Below the pieces are notes generated by a model that was given only the letters and a program-made list of their open reading frames with translations, did not search any database and was not told the DNA's origin. Positions 1-5,215 of a stretch of 5,471 nucleotides of DNA are shown here, piece by piece. The stretch comes from JBDTMC01 sp039934475. GTDB lineage: Bacteria > Acidobacteriota > Terriglobia > Bryobacterales > Bryobacteraceae. The DNA is taken from positions 1 to 5,471 of the forward strand of contig JBDTMC010000512.1 in NCBI GenBank assembly GCA_039934475.1. Reading direction: 5' to 3'. Each line of letters starts with the position of its first letter. Positions within the stretch are counted from its first letter, which is position 1. Both the position numbers and the translations under genes were made by a program.

Positions 1-1
1 G

Positions 2-346
2 AGTGTCGAGAGTGTGCTCGCTTGGGCTTCTCGCCTCCAGCGGCGCACAGCGTATTTGATCGTCGAGAATTCTGTTTCGGAGCACACCGACTTCACCTAC
101 TGGCGCGAGAGCGAACCGGCGTTGAGGTTCCAGAAAGTCTTCTCGCCGCCAGTGATTCAGATGGACTACCGGCTGCCTGATCTCGAAAACGCCACGCGGA
201 ATCATGGCGTTACCCTTGGACAGGTCGCGGCCAGAGCAACAAATGCCCCGGAGTTACGGAAGGCATCGCTTGTCATGCGAGCGCAAAGCTATCGACGGAG
301 GATGTTCGCTGAATTCGACAAGGTCAAGGAACTGTTGTTGCCGTGA
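2..346 (+). CDS. C-terminal part of a probable ParA/TraL/StbB-like conjugation ATPase (5' truncated)
   Basis: The frame is open from the first bases of the window to a TGA at 344-346, so this is the last 114 codons of a longer gene. A GTG at 14 could act as a start, but nothing marks it as one and the frame continues upstream. The visible part reads like the back half of a ParA/MinD-type P-loop ATPase: a hydrophobic strand with an asparagine (YLIVEN), a phosphate-sensor-like segment, then a VIQMDYRLPDLENATRN stretch like the 'LP' loop of such ATPases, and a basic helical tail. The Walker A motif would lie outside the window, so the ATPase assignment cannot be confirmed here. In IncP (TraL) and IncW (StbB) plasmids an ATPase of this type sits beside the relaxase region and is linked to plasmid positioning or transfer. 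The stop overlaps the next start (GTGA), so the two are probably co-translated. I am confident of the reading frame and only moderately of the family. Confidence 0.6.
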   Translation, partial: SVESVLAWASRLQRRTAYLIVENSVSEHTDFTYWRESEPALRFQKVFSPPVIQMDYRLPDLENATRNHGVTLGQVAARATNAPELRKASLVMRAQSYRRRMFAEFDKVKELLLP

Positions 347-1008
347 ACTCCCCGCGTCAGGCTATTGCGGTCCCGGAAAAGGATCTTATCGACCGGATCG
401 CGGCCTCACTGCCCGCCGATGTACGAGCGGACTATTACCGTGAGATGAGGCATTGCCGGTCACTTCCCGAGAATGACGAAATGCTCCGAATTCTTCGGGC
501 CATGCAGTTCTTGACCCTTTTGATTCATCAAGCGCCAGCCCGCTTGGCGACAGAGCGAGAACAGTTGGATCTGAAGCTCGACGGTTGCGTTTCATCGTTG
601 ACAACTATCGAGAAACGGCTCGATGCGTTGCCCGAAGGAGTCTCGAGCAAGATTGGTCCCGAAAAAGTTGCCGCGCAGATCAATGAGAGTTTGCGCCAGC
701 AATTCTTTGAGACGACGATTCCACAGAGCGGTGAGGCGCTGGCTTCGGCCGCTGCCCAGCTCACGCGGAGCGTCGCTGAATTCGTAACGACGATGCGTGA
801 GATCCACAACAAATACCACGGCGCCGCCACGGAAGCGCGCGCCGCGATCGACGGAATCCAATCCTCAATTGCTGGGGCAACTCGGACATCAAAGGAGGCG
901 ACGGAGCGCCTGACGCGGACTCTCATCCGCGTTCATTGGACGACCATTTTGTTGGGCGCGCTGGGCATCTTCCTGATCGGCTGTCTGGTTGGGGTTTCTT
1001 TTCGATAG
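343..1008 (+). CDS. Tail-anchored coiled-coil protein of a conjugation operon (TraM-like position)
   Basis: This 221-residue protein starts at GTG 343, which overlaps the upstream stop as GTGA; AAGGA at 326-330 may be a somewhat distant ribosome binding site. Residues 12-65 form a helical domain with a distinctive acidic/aromatic block (YYREMRHCRSLPENDEMLRILRA in part). Residues 65-195 are long amphipathic helices rich in Ala, Glu, Arg and Thr, probably coiled coil. Residues 199-219 are one strong hydrophobic membrane segment followed by a single Arg, with no N-terminal signal peptide. The expected topology is a cytoplasmic body anchored by its C-terminus in the inner membrane. Its place between a ParA-like ATPase and a relaxase recalls TraL-TraM of IncP plasmids or StbB-StbC of R388, which suggests that it tethers the ATPase or the relaxosome at the membrane. 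That role is inferred from order and architecture only; I do not recognise a characterised family. Confidence 0.85.
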   Translation: MNSPRQAIAVPEKDLIDRIAASLPADVRADYYREMRHCRSLPENDEMLRILRAMQFLTLLIHQAPARLATEREQLDLKLDGCVSSLTTIEKRLDALPEGVSSKIGPEKVAAQINESLRQQFFETTIPQSGEALASAAAQLTRSVAEFVTTMREIHNKYHGAATEARAAIDGIQSSIAGATRTSKEATERLTRTLIRVHWTTILLGALGIFLIGCLVGVSFR

Positions 1009-1017
1009 TCGCGAGGC

Positions 1018-3753
1018 ATGCTGACGATACGCGCCATGTCGGACGGCAAAGGCTATTCTGCGCGACACCTGGAGCACAACGACTATTACGCCGAAGGCGA
1101 GCGCGTGGTTGGGGAATGGTTAGGGTGTGGCTCGGAACTGCTGGGCTTGAATGGTGCGGTCATGACCGAGGACTTCGAGGCGGTCCGTCAGGGACTCGAT
1201 CCCAACACAAAAGAGTTCCTGCGGGTTCGCCAAAGCGCCGACCGCGTCGCGGCTGACGGCACGAAGTTGGCACAGGCGCGCAGCTTGTACGATTTCACGA
1301 TCTCGGCGCCCAAGTCAGTCTCGGTAGTCGCTATCCTCGGAGAAGATCGGCGTCTGATTGACGCTCACCAGACGGCCGTGAAAGTGGCGTTGCGAGAGTT
1401 GGAGACTTTGGCTGCGGCCCGGATTCGACAGGGTGGCGCCAATGCGGATCGTGTCACGGGGAATCTGGTCATGGCTGCCTATCATCACAACACCAGCCGT
1501 GAGTTGGACCCGCAACTGCACACCCACGCGGTCGCCGCGAACCTGACCTTCGACGGCTCTGAGGGCCGGTGGAAGGCGCTTCAGGCATCGGACATTTATC
1601 AGCGCCGTGCCTATCTGACCGAGGTCTACCGCAATGTGCTCGCCCGCGAAGTCCGCGCGCTCGGATATGAAATAGATAACCGGCGTGACTCGAAGGGTCG
1701 CGATTCCGGTTTCGAGATCCGTGGAGTTTCCGAGGATCTGCTTGAGAAGTTCAGCCAGCGGAGTCAGCAGCGCGATCTCGCGATCGAGGAGTTCATAACC
1801 AAGAACGGGCGGCAGCCAAGCGACAACGAAGTCGCTGTCCTGGTCCGAAAATCAAGAGCGGATAAGCTAGCCGCGATTTCGACGGGAGAGTTGCGCGAAA
1901 GGCAACGGGCAAGGCTAAGCGTAGATGACGAGCGGACACTTGCGGGTGTGCGCCCCGACCGAATGCTGGCGGGACACGTGGTTGAATCGAGCGAGCGATC
2001 ACTGGAACATGCGAAACAGCACATCTTTGAACGGGTCTCGGTCGCCAGGGATCATGAGGTGCTGACTGAGGCTCTGCGCCACGGTCGGGGCCGAGTCCAC
2101 ATCAAGGACTTGAAGGGCGAACTGGCACTGCAGGAATCGTCGGGGCGCATCCTGCGTAACGATCGAGAAATCGCCACGGAGGAAAGCCTGGAACGGGAGC
2201 GACGCATGATCGCCGCGATTGACCGAGGGCTCGGTTCATTCGAACCCCTCGGCCAGGACCAAGTGTTACTCGCCTCCTGCCAGCTTCGGCCGGAACAAAG
2301 ATGCGCCATCGAATCCATCCTAAAATCTCGAGACCGGGCGGTGAGCCTCAACGGCGCGGCGGGTACGGGAAAGACGGTAGCGTTGCAGGAACTGCGACGT
2401 GCCCTCTCTGAAGCCGGTCGAGAAGTCCTTGCCGTTGCGCCGACGATGGGTGCCGTAGAGGAACTCCAAAAGGTTGGTTTCGAGAACGCTGTGACGCTGG
2501 AACGACTTCTACAGGACCTGAAGATGAGAGAAGGGCTTAACGGGTCCGTCGTCATTCTAGACGACGCCGGAATGGTTTCAGCGCGCCAGATGGCCGATTT
2601 TCTTCGTCTGGCGGAGGAGGGCTCACTACGGATCATCTTCAGCGGCGACACGAAACAGCTCCAGAGCGTCGAAGCTGGCGATGCGTTACGAATTTTGGAA
2701 GAAGAATCGAAATTGAAAACTGTGGCCCTCACCCAAGTGCAGCGGCAAACAAAGAAGGAGTACCGGGACGCGATTCAGGAATTGCGCCGCCGCCCCGAAC
2801 GTGGATTCGCGAAGTTGATGGCAATCGGCGCCGTTCGCGAGGTTACTTTCGCGAACCGGGCTCAAGCCGTTGCAGAGGCGTATGCGGAACGTGGGGATCG
2901 AGCCTCACTGGTCGTCTGCGCGACTCACGACGAGATCGATCGAGTGACGGTAGCAATACGTGATCAACGGAAGGAAGCCGGCGAACTCGGGGAAAGCGTC
3001 ACCTTCAGGCGTCACTCTTCTCTTGGTTGGACCGGAGCGCAGAAAGCTGATTATCGGAATTTCCGGCCGGGCCAGATTCTGGAATTCCACCGCGCCATAA
3101 AGGGCATCTCGAGGTACGAATCAACGAGGGTCGTCCGTGCGGACGCTGGTGGAGTTGTAGTGCGCACGGCCGCTGGTCCGGAGCGGCGGCTCACGGGCAA
3201 ACAATCCAACAGCTTCGATGTGATGGAGGAGAACCCAATCGATGTCGCCGCAGGAGATCGCCTCCTGCTGACCGCCAATCGCCGTGAAGAACACCTGCGG
3301 ATTACGAACGGCGAACTCGTAACGGTGAAAGGCGTTGATTCCGCGGGAAGGATTCAACTGGAGGATGGCCGCGCACTGCCAGCGGACTTTCACAGCTTCA
3401 ATCACGGTTACGCTGTCGCCGCCCATCGCAGCCAAGGGAAGTCAGTAGATTCGGTTGTCATCTCGGCGGACGGCATGCGCAAGGAACTGTTTTACGTCGC
3501 CGCTTCCCGCGGGCGTGAGAGCATCACGGTCGTCACTAGCGACAAAGAACGGCTGACTCAAACGGTTGCACAGTCGGCAGCGAGAAAATCGGCTTCCGAA
3601 CTTGTCCGCGGCTCTCGTCACCGGGGCTTGTCAATGGCACGGGAACTCATCCGCACCGCAGCCCGGTTCGTCACTGCGGTCCAGGAACGGCTGGCTCAGC
3701 AGGTTGTTGAACGAAGAAAGGAGCGCCAAATTGAACGCGCCATTGGTAGATAA
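1018..3753 (+). CDS. MobF conjugative relaxase-helicase (TrwC/TraI type)
   Basis: This 911-residue protein is close in length to TrwC of R388 (about 966). Proteins of this family nick one DNA strand at oriT, stay covalently attached to its 5' end, and unwind the plasmid during conjugation. The ATG at 1018 gives the expected N-terminus, 9 nt after the upstream stop, with only a weak GAGG-like ribosome binding site. The relaxase domain covers roughly residues 1-300: the tyrosines are Tyr13, Tyr23 and Tyr24 (DYY 22-24), the acidic residue of the DFTISAPKSVS block is Asp92, and the metal-binding histidines are His157, His168 and His170. The SF1 (RecD2-like) helicase covers about 415-845: Walker A GAAGTGKT at 446-453, motif Ia near APT 474-476, Walker B ILDDAGM at 513-519, motif III GDTKQLQSVEAGD at 543-555, QRQ near 575-577, motif V AAHRSQGKSVD at 801-811 and motif VI VAASRGRE at 827-834. 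The tail after 850 is basic and helical. Walker B has Asp-Asp where the family usually has Asp-Glu. Confidence 0.97.
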   Translation: MLTIRAMSDGKGYSARHLEHNDYYAEGERVVGEWLGCGSELLGLNGAVMTEDFEAVRQGLDPNTKEFLRVRQSADRVAADGTKLAQARSLYDFTISAPKSVSVVAILGEDRRLIDAHQTAVKVALRELETLAAARIRQGGANADRVTGNLVMAAYHHNTSRELDPQLHTHAVAANLTFDGSEGRWKALQASDIYQRRAYLTEVYRNVLAREVRALGYEIDNRRDSKGRDSGFEIRGVSEDLLEKFSQRSQQRDLAIEEFITKNGRQPSDNEVAVLVRKSRADKLAAISTGELRERQRARLSVDDERTLAGVRPDRMLAGHVVESSERSLEHAKQHIFERVSVARDHEVLTEALRHGRGRVHIKDLKGELALQESSGRILRNDREIATEESLERERRMIAAIDRGLGSFEPLGQDQVLLASCQLRPEQRCAIESILKSRDRAVSLNGAAGTGKTVALQELRRALSEAGREVLAVAPTMGAVEELQKVGFENAVTLERLLQDLKMREGLNGSVVILDDAGMVSARQMADFLRLAEEGSLRIIFSGDTKQLQSVEAGDALRILEEESKLKTVALTQVQRQTKKEYRDAIQELRRRPERGFAKLMAIGAVREVTFANRAQAVAEAYAERGDRASLVVCATHDEIDRVTVAIRDQRKEAGELGESVTFRRHSSLGWTGAQKADYRNFRPGQILEFHRAIKGISRYESTRVVRADAGGVVVRTAAGPERRLTGKQSNSFDVMEENPIDVAAGDRLLLTANRREEHLRITNGELVTVKGVDSAGRIQLEDGRALPADFHSFNHGYAVAAHRSQGKSVDSVVISADGMRKELFYVAASRGRESITVVTSDKERLTQTVAQSAARKSASELVRGSRHRGLSMARELIRTAARFVTAVQERLAQQVVERRKERQIERAIGR
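3717..3723 (+). promoter_or_regulatory. Ribosome binding site that fixes the TTG start at 3731
   Basis: AAAGGAG lies inside the relaxase coding sequence and is followed by a 7-nt spacer to TTG 3731. It matches the anti-Shine-Dalgarno sequence better than any other site in this operon. The frame is also open further upstream, back to 3566, but the upstream part reads as a shadow of the relaxase gene, so this site decides the start. Confidence 0.8.
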
Positions 3754-4054
3754 ATCGCCGTGGACCATCAACGCCGGTTCTCTGGTGCCAGCATTAGAGA
3801 TCGTCCTGGCGAAGCAAACGCTGGTTCTGGCGTGGAACCAGTTCGTGTATGCGGAGGGTAGCGATGACGAGGTTTGGATCGCTTTCGCCAGCCACGACGT
3901 AATCGTGAGGGGCGCCGGCCTTTCGCCCCTTCTGCAAGCAATTCCCGGCCATCAATTAGCGTCGATTCGGGAGCCCGCCCGCGCCGAGCGTTTCTCTGGC
4001 ATGACAGCGCGGTTCATCAGCGGGATCGAAGTTCGGAGGGTCGATGCCGACTGA
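3731..4054 (+). CDS. Small conserved-looking protein of unknown function, coupled to the relaxase gene
   Basis: The product is 107 residues, read from TTG 3731 to TGA at 4052-4054. The start overlaps the last 23 nt of the relaxase gene and sits 7 nt after an AAAGGAG ribosome binding site, so translational coupling to the relaxase is likely. The sequence alternates hydrophobic and polar residues in short strands (ALEIVLAKQTLVLAW around 21-35, EVWIAFASHDVIVRG around 47-61, FISGIEVRRV around 95-104), which suggests a small beta-rich soluble fold. There is no signal peptide, membrane segment, cysteine motif or recognisable DNA-binding helix. I do not recognise the family. Because it belongs to the relaxase operon and is the last gene before the hairpin-rich region, a plasmid-specific accessory role is a reasonable guess, but nothing in the sequence shows an activity. 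Confidence 0.8.
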   Translation: MNAPLVDKSPWTINAGSLVPALEIVLAKQTLVLAWNQFVYAEGSDDEVWIAFASHDVIVRGAGLSPLLQAIPGHQLASIREPARAERFSGMTARFISGIEVRRVDAD

Positions 4055-4066
4055 ATTCAAGAAAGA

Positions 4067-4099
4067 CACCATCCCTAAGCCTGTCGGCTTAGGTTGGTG
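4067..4099. repeat. Two-part hairpin just after the relaxase operon
   Basis: A perfect 8-bp inverted repeat, CCTAAGCC (4074-4081) and GGCTTAGG (4086-4093), is closed by a TGTC loop. After a small asymmetric bulge (TC against T) it is extended by CACCA (4067-4071) pairing with TGGTG (4095-4099). It begins 12 nt after the stop of the 107-residue gene, where a terminator would lie, but it has no T-run on either side, so it is not a standard intrinsic terminator. It could slow polymerase, protect the 3' end of the mRNA, or be a protein-binding site of an origin of transfer. Confidence 0.7.
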
Positions 4100-4124
4100 C
4101 AGCCCGATGCGGACGCACAACAGG

Positions 4125-4175
4125 TGCCCAACGGGTACCCACCGTGTGGGACATTCGGTGGGTATTTGTTGGGTA
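4125..4175. repeat. Large 20-bp hairpin with nested palindromes
   Basis: The arms are 4125-4144 and 4156-4175, with an 11-nt loop. The inner 9 bp (TACCCACCG and CGGTGGGTA) and an outer 6-bp block (CCCAAC and GTTGGG) are perfect. The three positions between them are GGG opposite TTT, and one outer position is G opposite T. As + strand RNA or single-stranded DNA all 20 positions could therefore pair if G-U/G-T wobbles are counted. Inside the left arm, 4133-4140 is the palindrome GGGTACCC. An alternative small hairpin, CCCAC (4138-4142) with GTGGG (4146-4150), competes with the large one. Confidence 0.75.
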
Positions 4176-4185
4176 GCTGTTGGGT
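4167..4185 (+). repeat. Two direct repeats TGTTGGGT, 11 bp apart
   Basis: TGTTGGGT occurs at 4167-4174 and 4178-4185, so equivalent bases are 11 bp apart, about one helical turn, as expected for two protein subunits binding the same face of the DNA. The first copy overlaps the right arm of the large hairpin, and the core GTTGGG also occurs inverted at 4127-4132 (CCCAAC). The repeats end 32 bp before the start of the helix-turn-helix gene, a suitable place for autoregulation by that protein. Confidence 0.6.
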
Positions 4186-4217
4186 GCTTCAGAACTCCAG
4201 AATGAGGCCCGACTCCA

Positions 4218-4670
4218 ATGGAGAAATCTATTTCGGAAATCCTAAACGCGATTCCGCCCAACCCACCCCGCTCCAAGCTCGAGCCCTACTATGACCTCAT
4301 CCGCGAGCTGCGACAGCGGTCCAAGACCTATCGCGAGATCGCCAAGGTACTCAAAGACCATGTCGGCCTTCGTGTCGATCACACCACCATATGCGATTTC
4401 GTTCACCTCCGTGCCCGCCGGGCGAGGACACAGCGCCACGTGGAACAATTGCCACCAAGGACACTGACGAGCAGTACCGAGCCACACGAATCTGAAGGCG
4501 ATTCGCCAGCCCCTTCAATCACAGCAACGGCATCTGATGGAGCGGCGGAGGTCTACGCACGGATTGAAGCGTTGAAGCGCCGAAAGCCAACCTCCAAACC
4601 GGCAAATCCGGGTTTTCAGTATGAAGAGGGAGCGCCGCTGCGTCTCGTCTCCGATCCAGGTAAAAAGTAG
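4218..4670 (+). CDS. Small helix-turn-helix DNA-binding protein, possible oriT accessory factor or repressor
   Basis: The product is 150 residues, from ATG 4218 to TAG at 4668-4670; a TGAGG at 4203-4207 can serve as ribosome binding site with a long spacer of about 10 nt. Residues 19-67 form a three-helix homeodomain-like unit: LEPYYDLIRELRQR (21-34), TYREIAKVLKDH (37-48) and a probable recognition helix in DHTTICDFVHLRAR (54-67), followed by an Arg-rich RARRARTQR tail. Residues about 75-112 are a Pro/Ser/Thr-rich linker. The C-terminus has a short helix (EVYARIEALKRRK, 111-123) and an aromatic/hydrophobic end. I recall 'SKLEPYYDLIREL' proteins from plasmids and mobile elements as short DNA-binding proteins without an assigned function. 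The position directly after the repeat-rich gap suggests that it binds those repeats, either to regulate its own gene or to assist the relaxase. Target and role are inferred. Confidence 0.85.
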   Translation: MEKSISEILNAIPPNPPRSKLEPYYDLIRELRQRSKTYREIAKVLKDHVGLRVDHTTICDFVHLRARRARTQRHVEQLPPRTLTSSTEPHESEGDSPAPSITATASDGAAEVYARIEALKRRKPTSKPANPGFQYEEGAPLRLVSDPGKK

Positions 4671-5083
4671 CGAATTCTCCGTTTCGCCTCGTAGGGCACG
4701 CGGGCGGCAGATCAGCGCCTGCACGATGAGTGCATCCCAATTCCTGACTATCGGCCGGGGCTGGCCTTACGCCGCTGTTTCTAAAGCCACTCCGGAATTC
4801 CATCCGTTCCAGTCGCTGGGGCAGATTTGCGAGCGTGAGCGGATCGGCCAAATTGATATCAAACGGTTGGAAAGTTGTGAAGGCCGATTGATGCGGTGGA
4901 GCTTTCTCGCTCCCTGGCAAGCAGGTGCATTGTTTCGCCGGGGTCAGAGACAACCTGCAACCGTCTGCCATTGCATGTGGGCAGGGTCGTCGGCATCGCC
5001 GCGCTTCAACGGCACGGTGTGGTTGACGACGTAACAGGGACACGCGTCTGAAGTCGTGGTGATCTACTGAAAAGAAACGTAAC
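4671..5083. other. Stretch of about 410 bases without a convincing gene
   Basis: One + strand frame stays open from 4621 to 5034 (137 codons from an ATG inside the preceding gene, or 102 codons from ATG 4726). Its product is unusual in composition (many Arg, Ser, Trp and Cys) and no start has a ribosome binding site. The long reverse-strand frame 4519-5187 reads through two forward genes and also looks non-native. The other forward frames are broken by several stops. I see no tRNA, CRISPR repeat or transposase remnant. The only symmetry noticed is a 10-bp palindrome TTGATATCAA at 4853-4862 lying between ATCGGCC (4843-4849) and its inverted copy GGCCGAT (4882-4888). A promoter for the genes that follow may lie here, but I cannot point to clear -35/-10 boxes. 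Confidence 0.5.
4843..4888. repeat. Palindrome flanked by a wider 7-bp inverted repeat
   Basis: TTGATATCAA at 4853-4862 is a perfect 10-bp palindrome. ATCGGCC at 4843-4849 and GGCCGAT at 4882-4888 form a 7-bp inverted repeat around it, placed off-centre. It could be an operator for a dimeric regulator, but it lies more than 190 nt before the next plausible start and could be chance. Confidence 0.35.
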
Positions 5084-5215
5084 ATGGGGATGGTTGGTCG
5101 TCCTGTCTTCCGGCGCCACATTCGCTTTGGTAAAAGCCCGGCGGCAAAGGATCGAAACCGCCCGGTGCTACTGAGACGAGGAGACAAAATAGTTGCCCGA
5201 GACCGACGGAAGTAA
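5084..5215 (+). CDS. Possible 43-residue basic small protein
   Basis: An ATG at 5084 (with a second ATG two codons later) opens a 43-codon frame ending at TAA 5213-5215. The product is very basic (more than a quarter Arg or Lys) and has a strand-like PVLLRRGDKIVARDRR segment at the end. It overlaps the start of the HAD-like gene by 23 nt, and the ribosome binding site of that gene lies within it, so it could be a leader ORF coupled to the next gene. There is no good ribosome binding site of its own, and I do not recognise it. It may simply be a chance open frame. Confidence 0.25.
   Translation: MGMVGRPVFRRHIRFGKSPAAKDRNRPVLLRRGDKIVARDRRK
5178..5183 (+). promoter_or_regulatory. Ribosome binding site for the TTG start at 5193
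   Basis: GAGGAG is followed by a 9-nt spacer to TTG 5193. A TAG at 5190-5192 stops the frame immediately before that TTG, and there is no other early start codon in frame, so this site fixes the start of the HAD-like gene. Confidence 0.75.

Larger units (their letters stand above)
4055..4217. other. Candidate oriT or regulatory region with dense inverted and direct repeats
   Basis: This 163-nt gap separates the relaxase operon from the helix-turn-helix gene and holds most of the clear symmetry in the window: a two-part hairpin (4067-4099), a larger hairpin (4125-4175), an 8-bp palindrome inside it, and two TGTTGGGT copies 11 bp apart. MobF origins of transfer typically have an inverted repeat recognised by the relaxase, with the nick a few bases 3' of it, near a gene for a small DNA-binding accessory protein. 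That layout fits here. The region just 3' of the perfect inner arm, starting GGTGGGTATT and followed by TAGC at 4174-4177, resembles the R388-type nic region as I recall it (GGTGCGTATT...TAGC). An operator or transcription attenuator for the downstream gene is the main alternative. The repeats are seen directly; the oriT role is inferred. Confidence 0.45.

Noticed and set aside
2052..2732. 226-codon reverse-strand open frame within the relaxase gene
   Set aside because: It is very rich in Ser and Arg and exactly opposite the helicase motifs of the relaxase, so it is a shadow.
3566..3730. Upstream extension of the 107-residue gene to an ATG at 3566 (162 residues)
   Set aside because: The extra part lies wholly inside the relaxase C-terminal coding sequence, has shadow-like composition, and the start has no ribosome binding site, while TTG 3731 has a strong one.
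4067..4099. Calling the hairpin an intrinsic terminator
   Set aside because: Neither side of the stem is followed by a run of T on the strand that would be transcribed.
4055..4217. CRISPR array or replication iterons
   Set aside because: There are only two copies of an 8-base repeat, no repeat-spacer pattern, and no replication initiator gene in the window.
4621..5034. 137-codon + strand open frame starting inside the helix-turn-helix gene
   Set aside because: It has no ribosome binding site at either ATG, an unnatural composition rich in Arg, Ser, Trp and Cys, no recognisable motif, and a 50-nt overlap with a well-supported gene.
4519..5187. 222-codon reverse-strand open frame
   Set aside because: It runs antisense to the end of the helix-turn-helix gene, is loaded with Arg, Pro and Cys, and shows no domain; it looks like a G+C-driven shadow.
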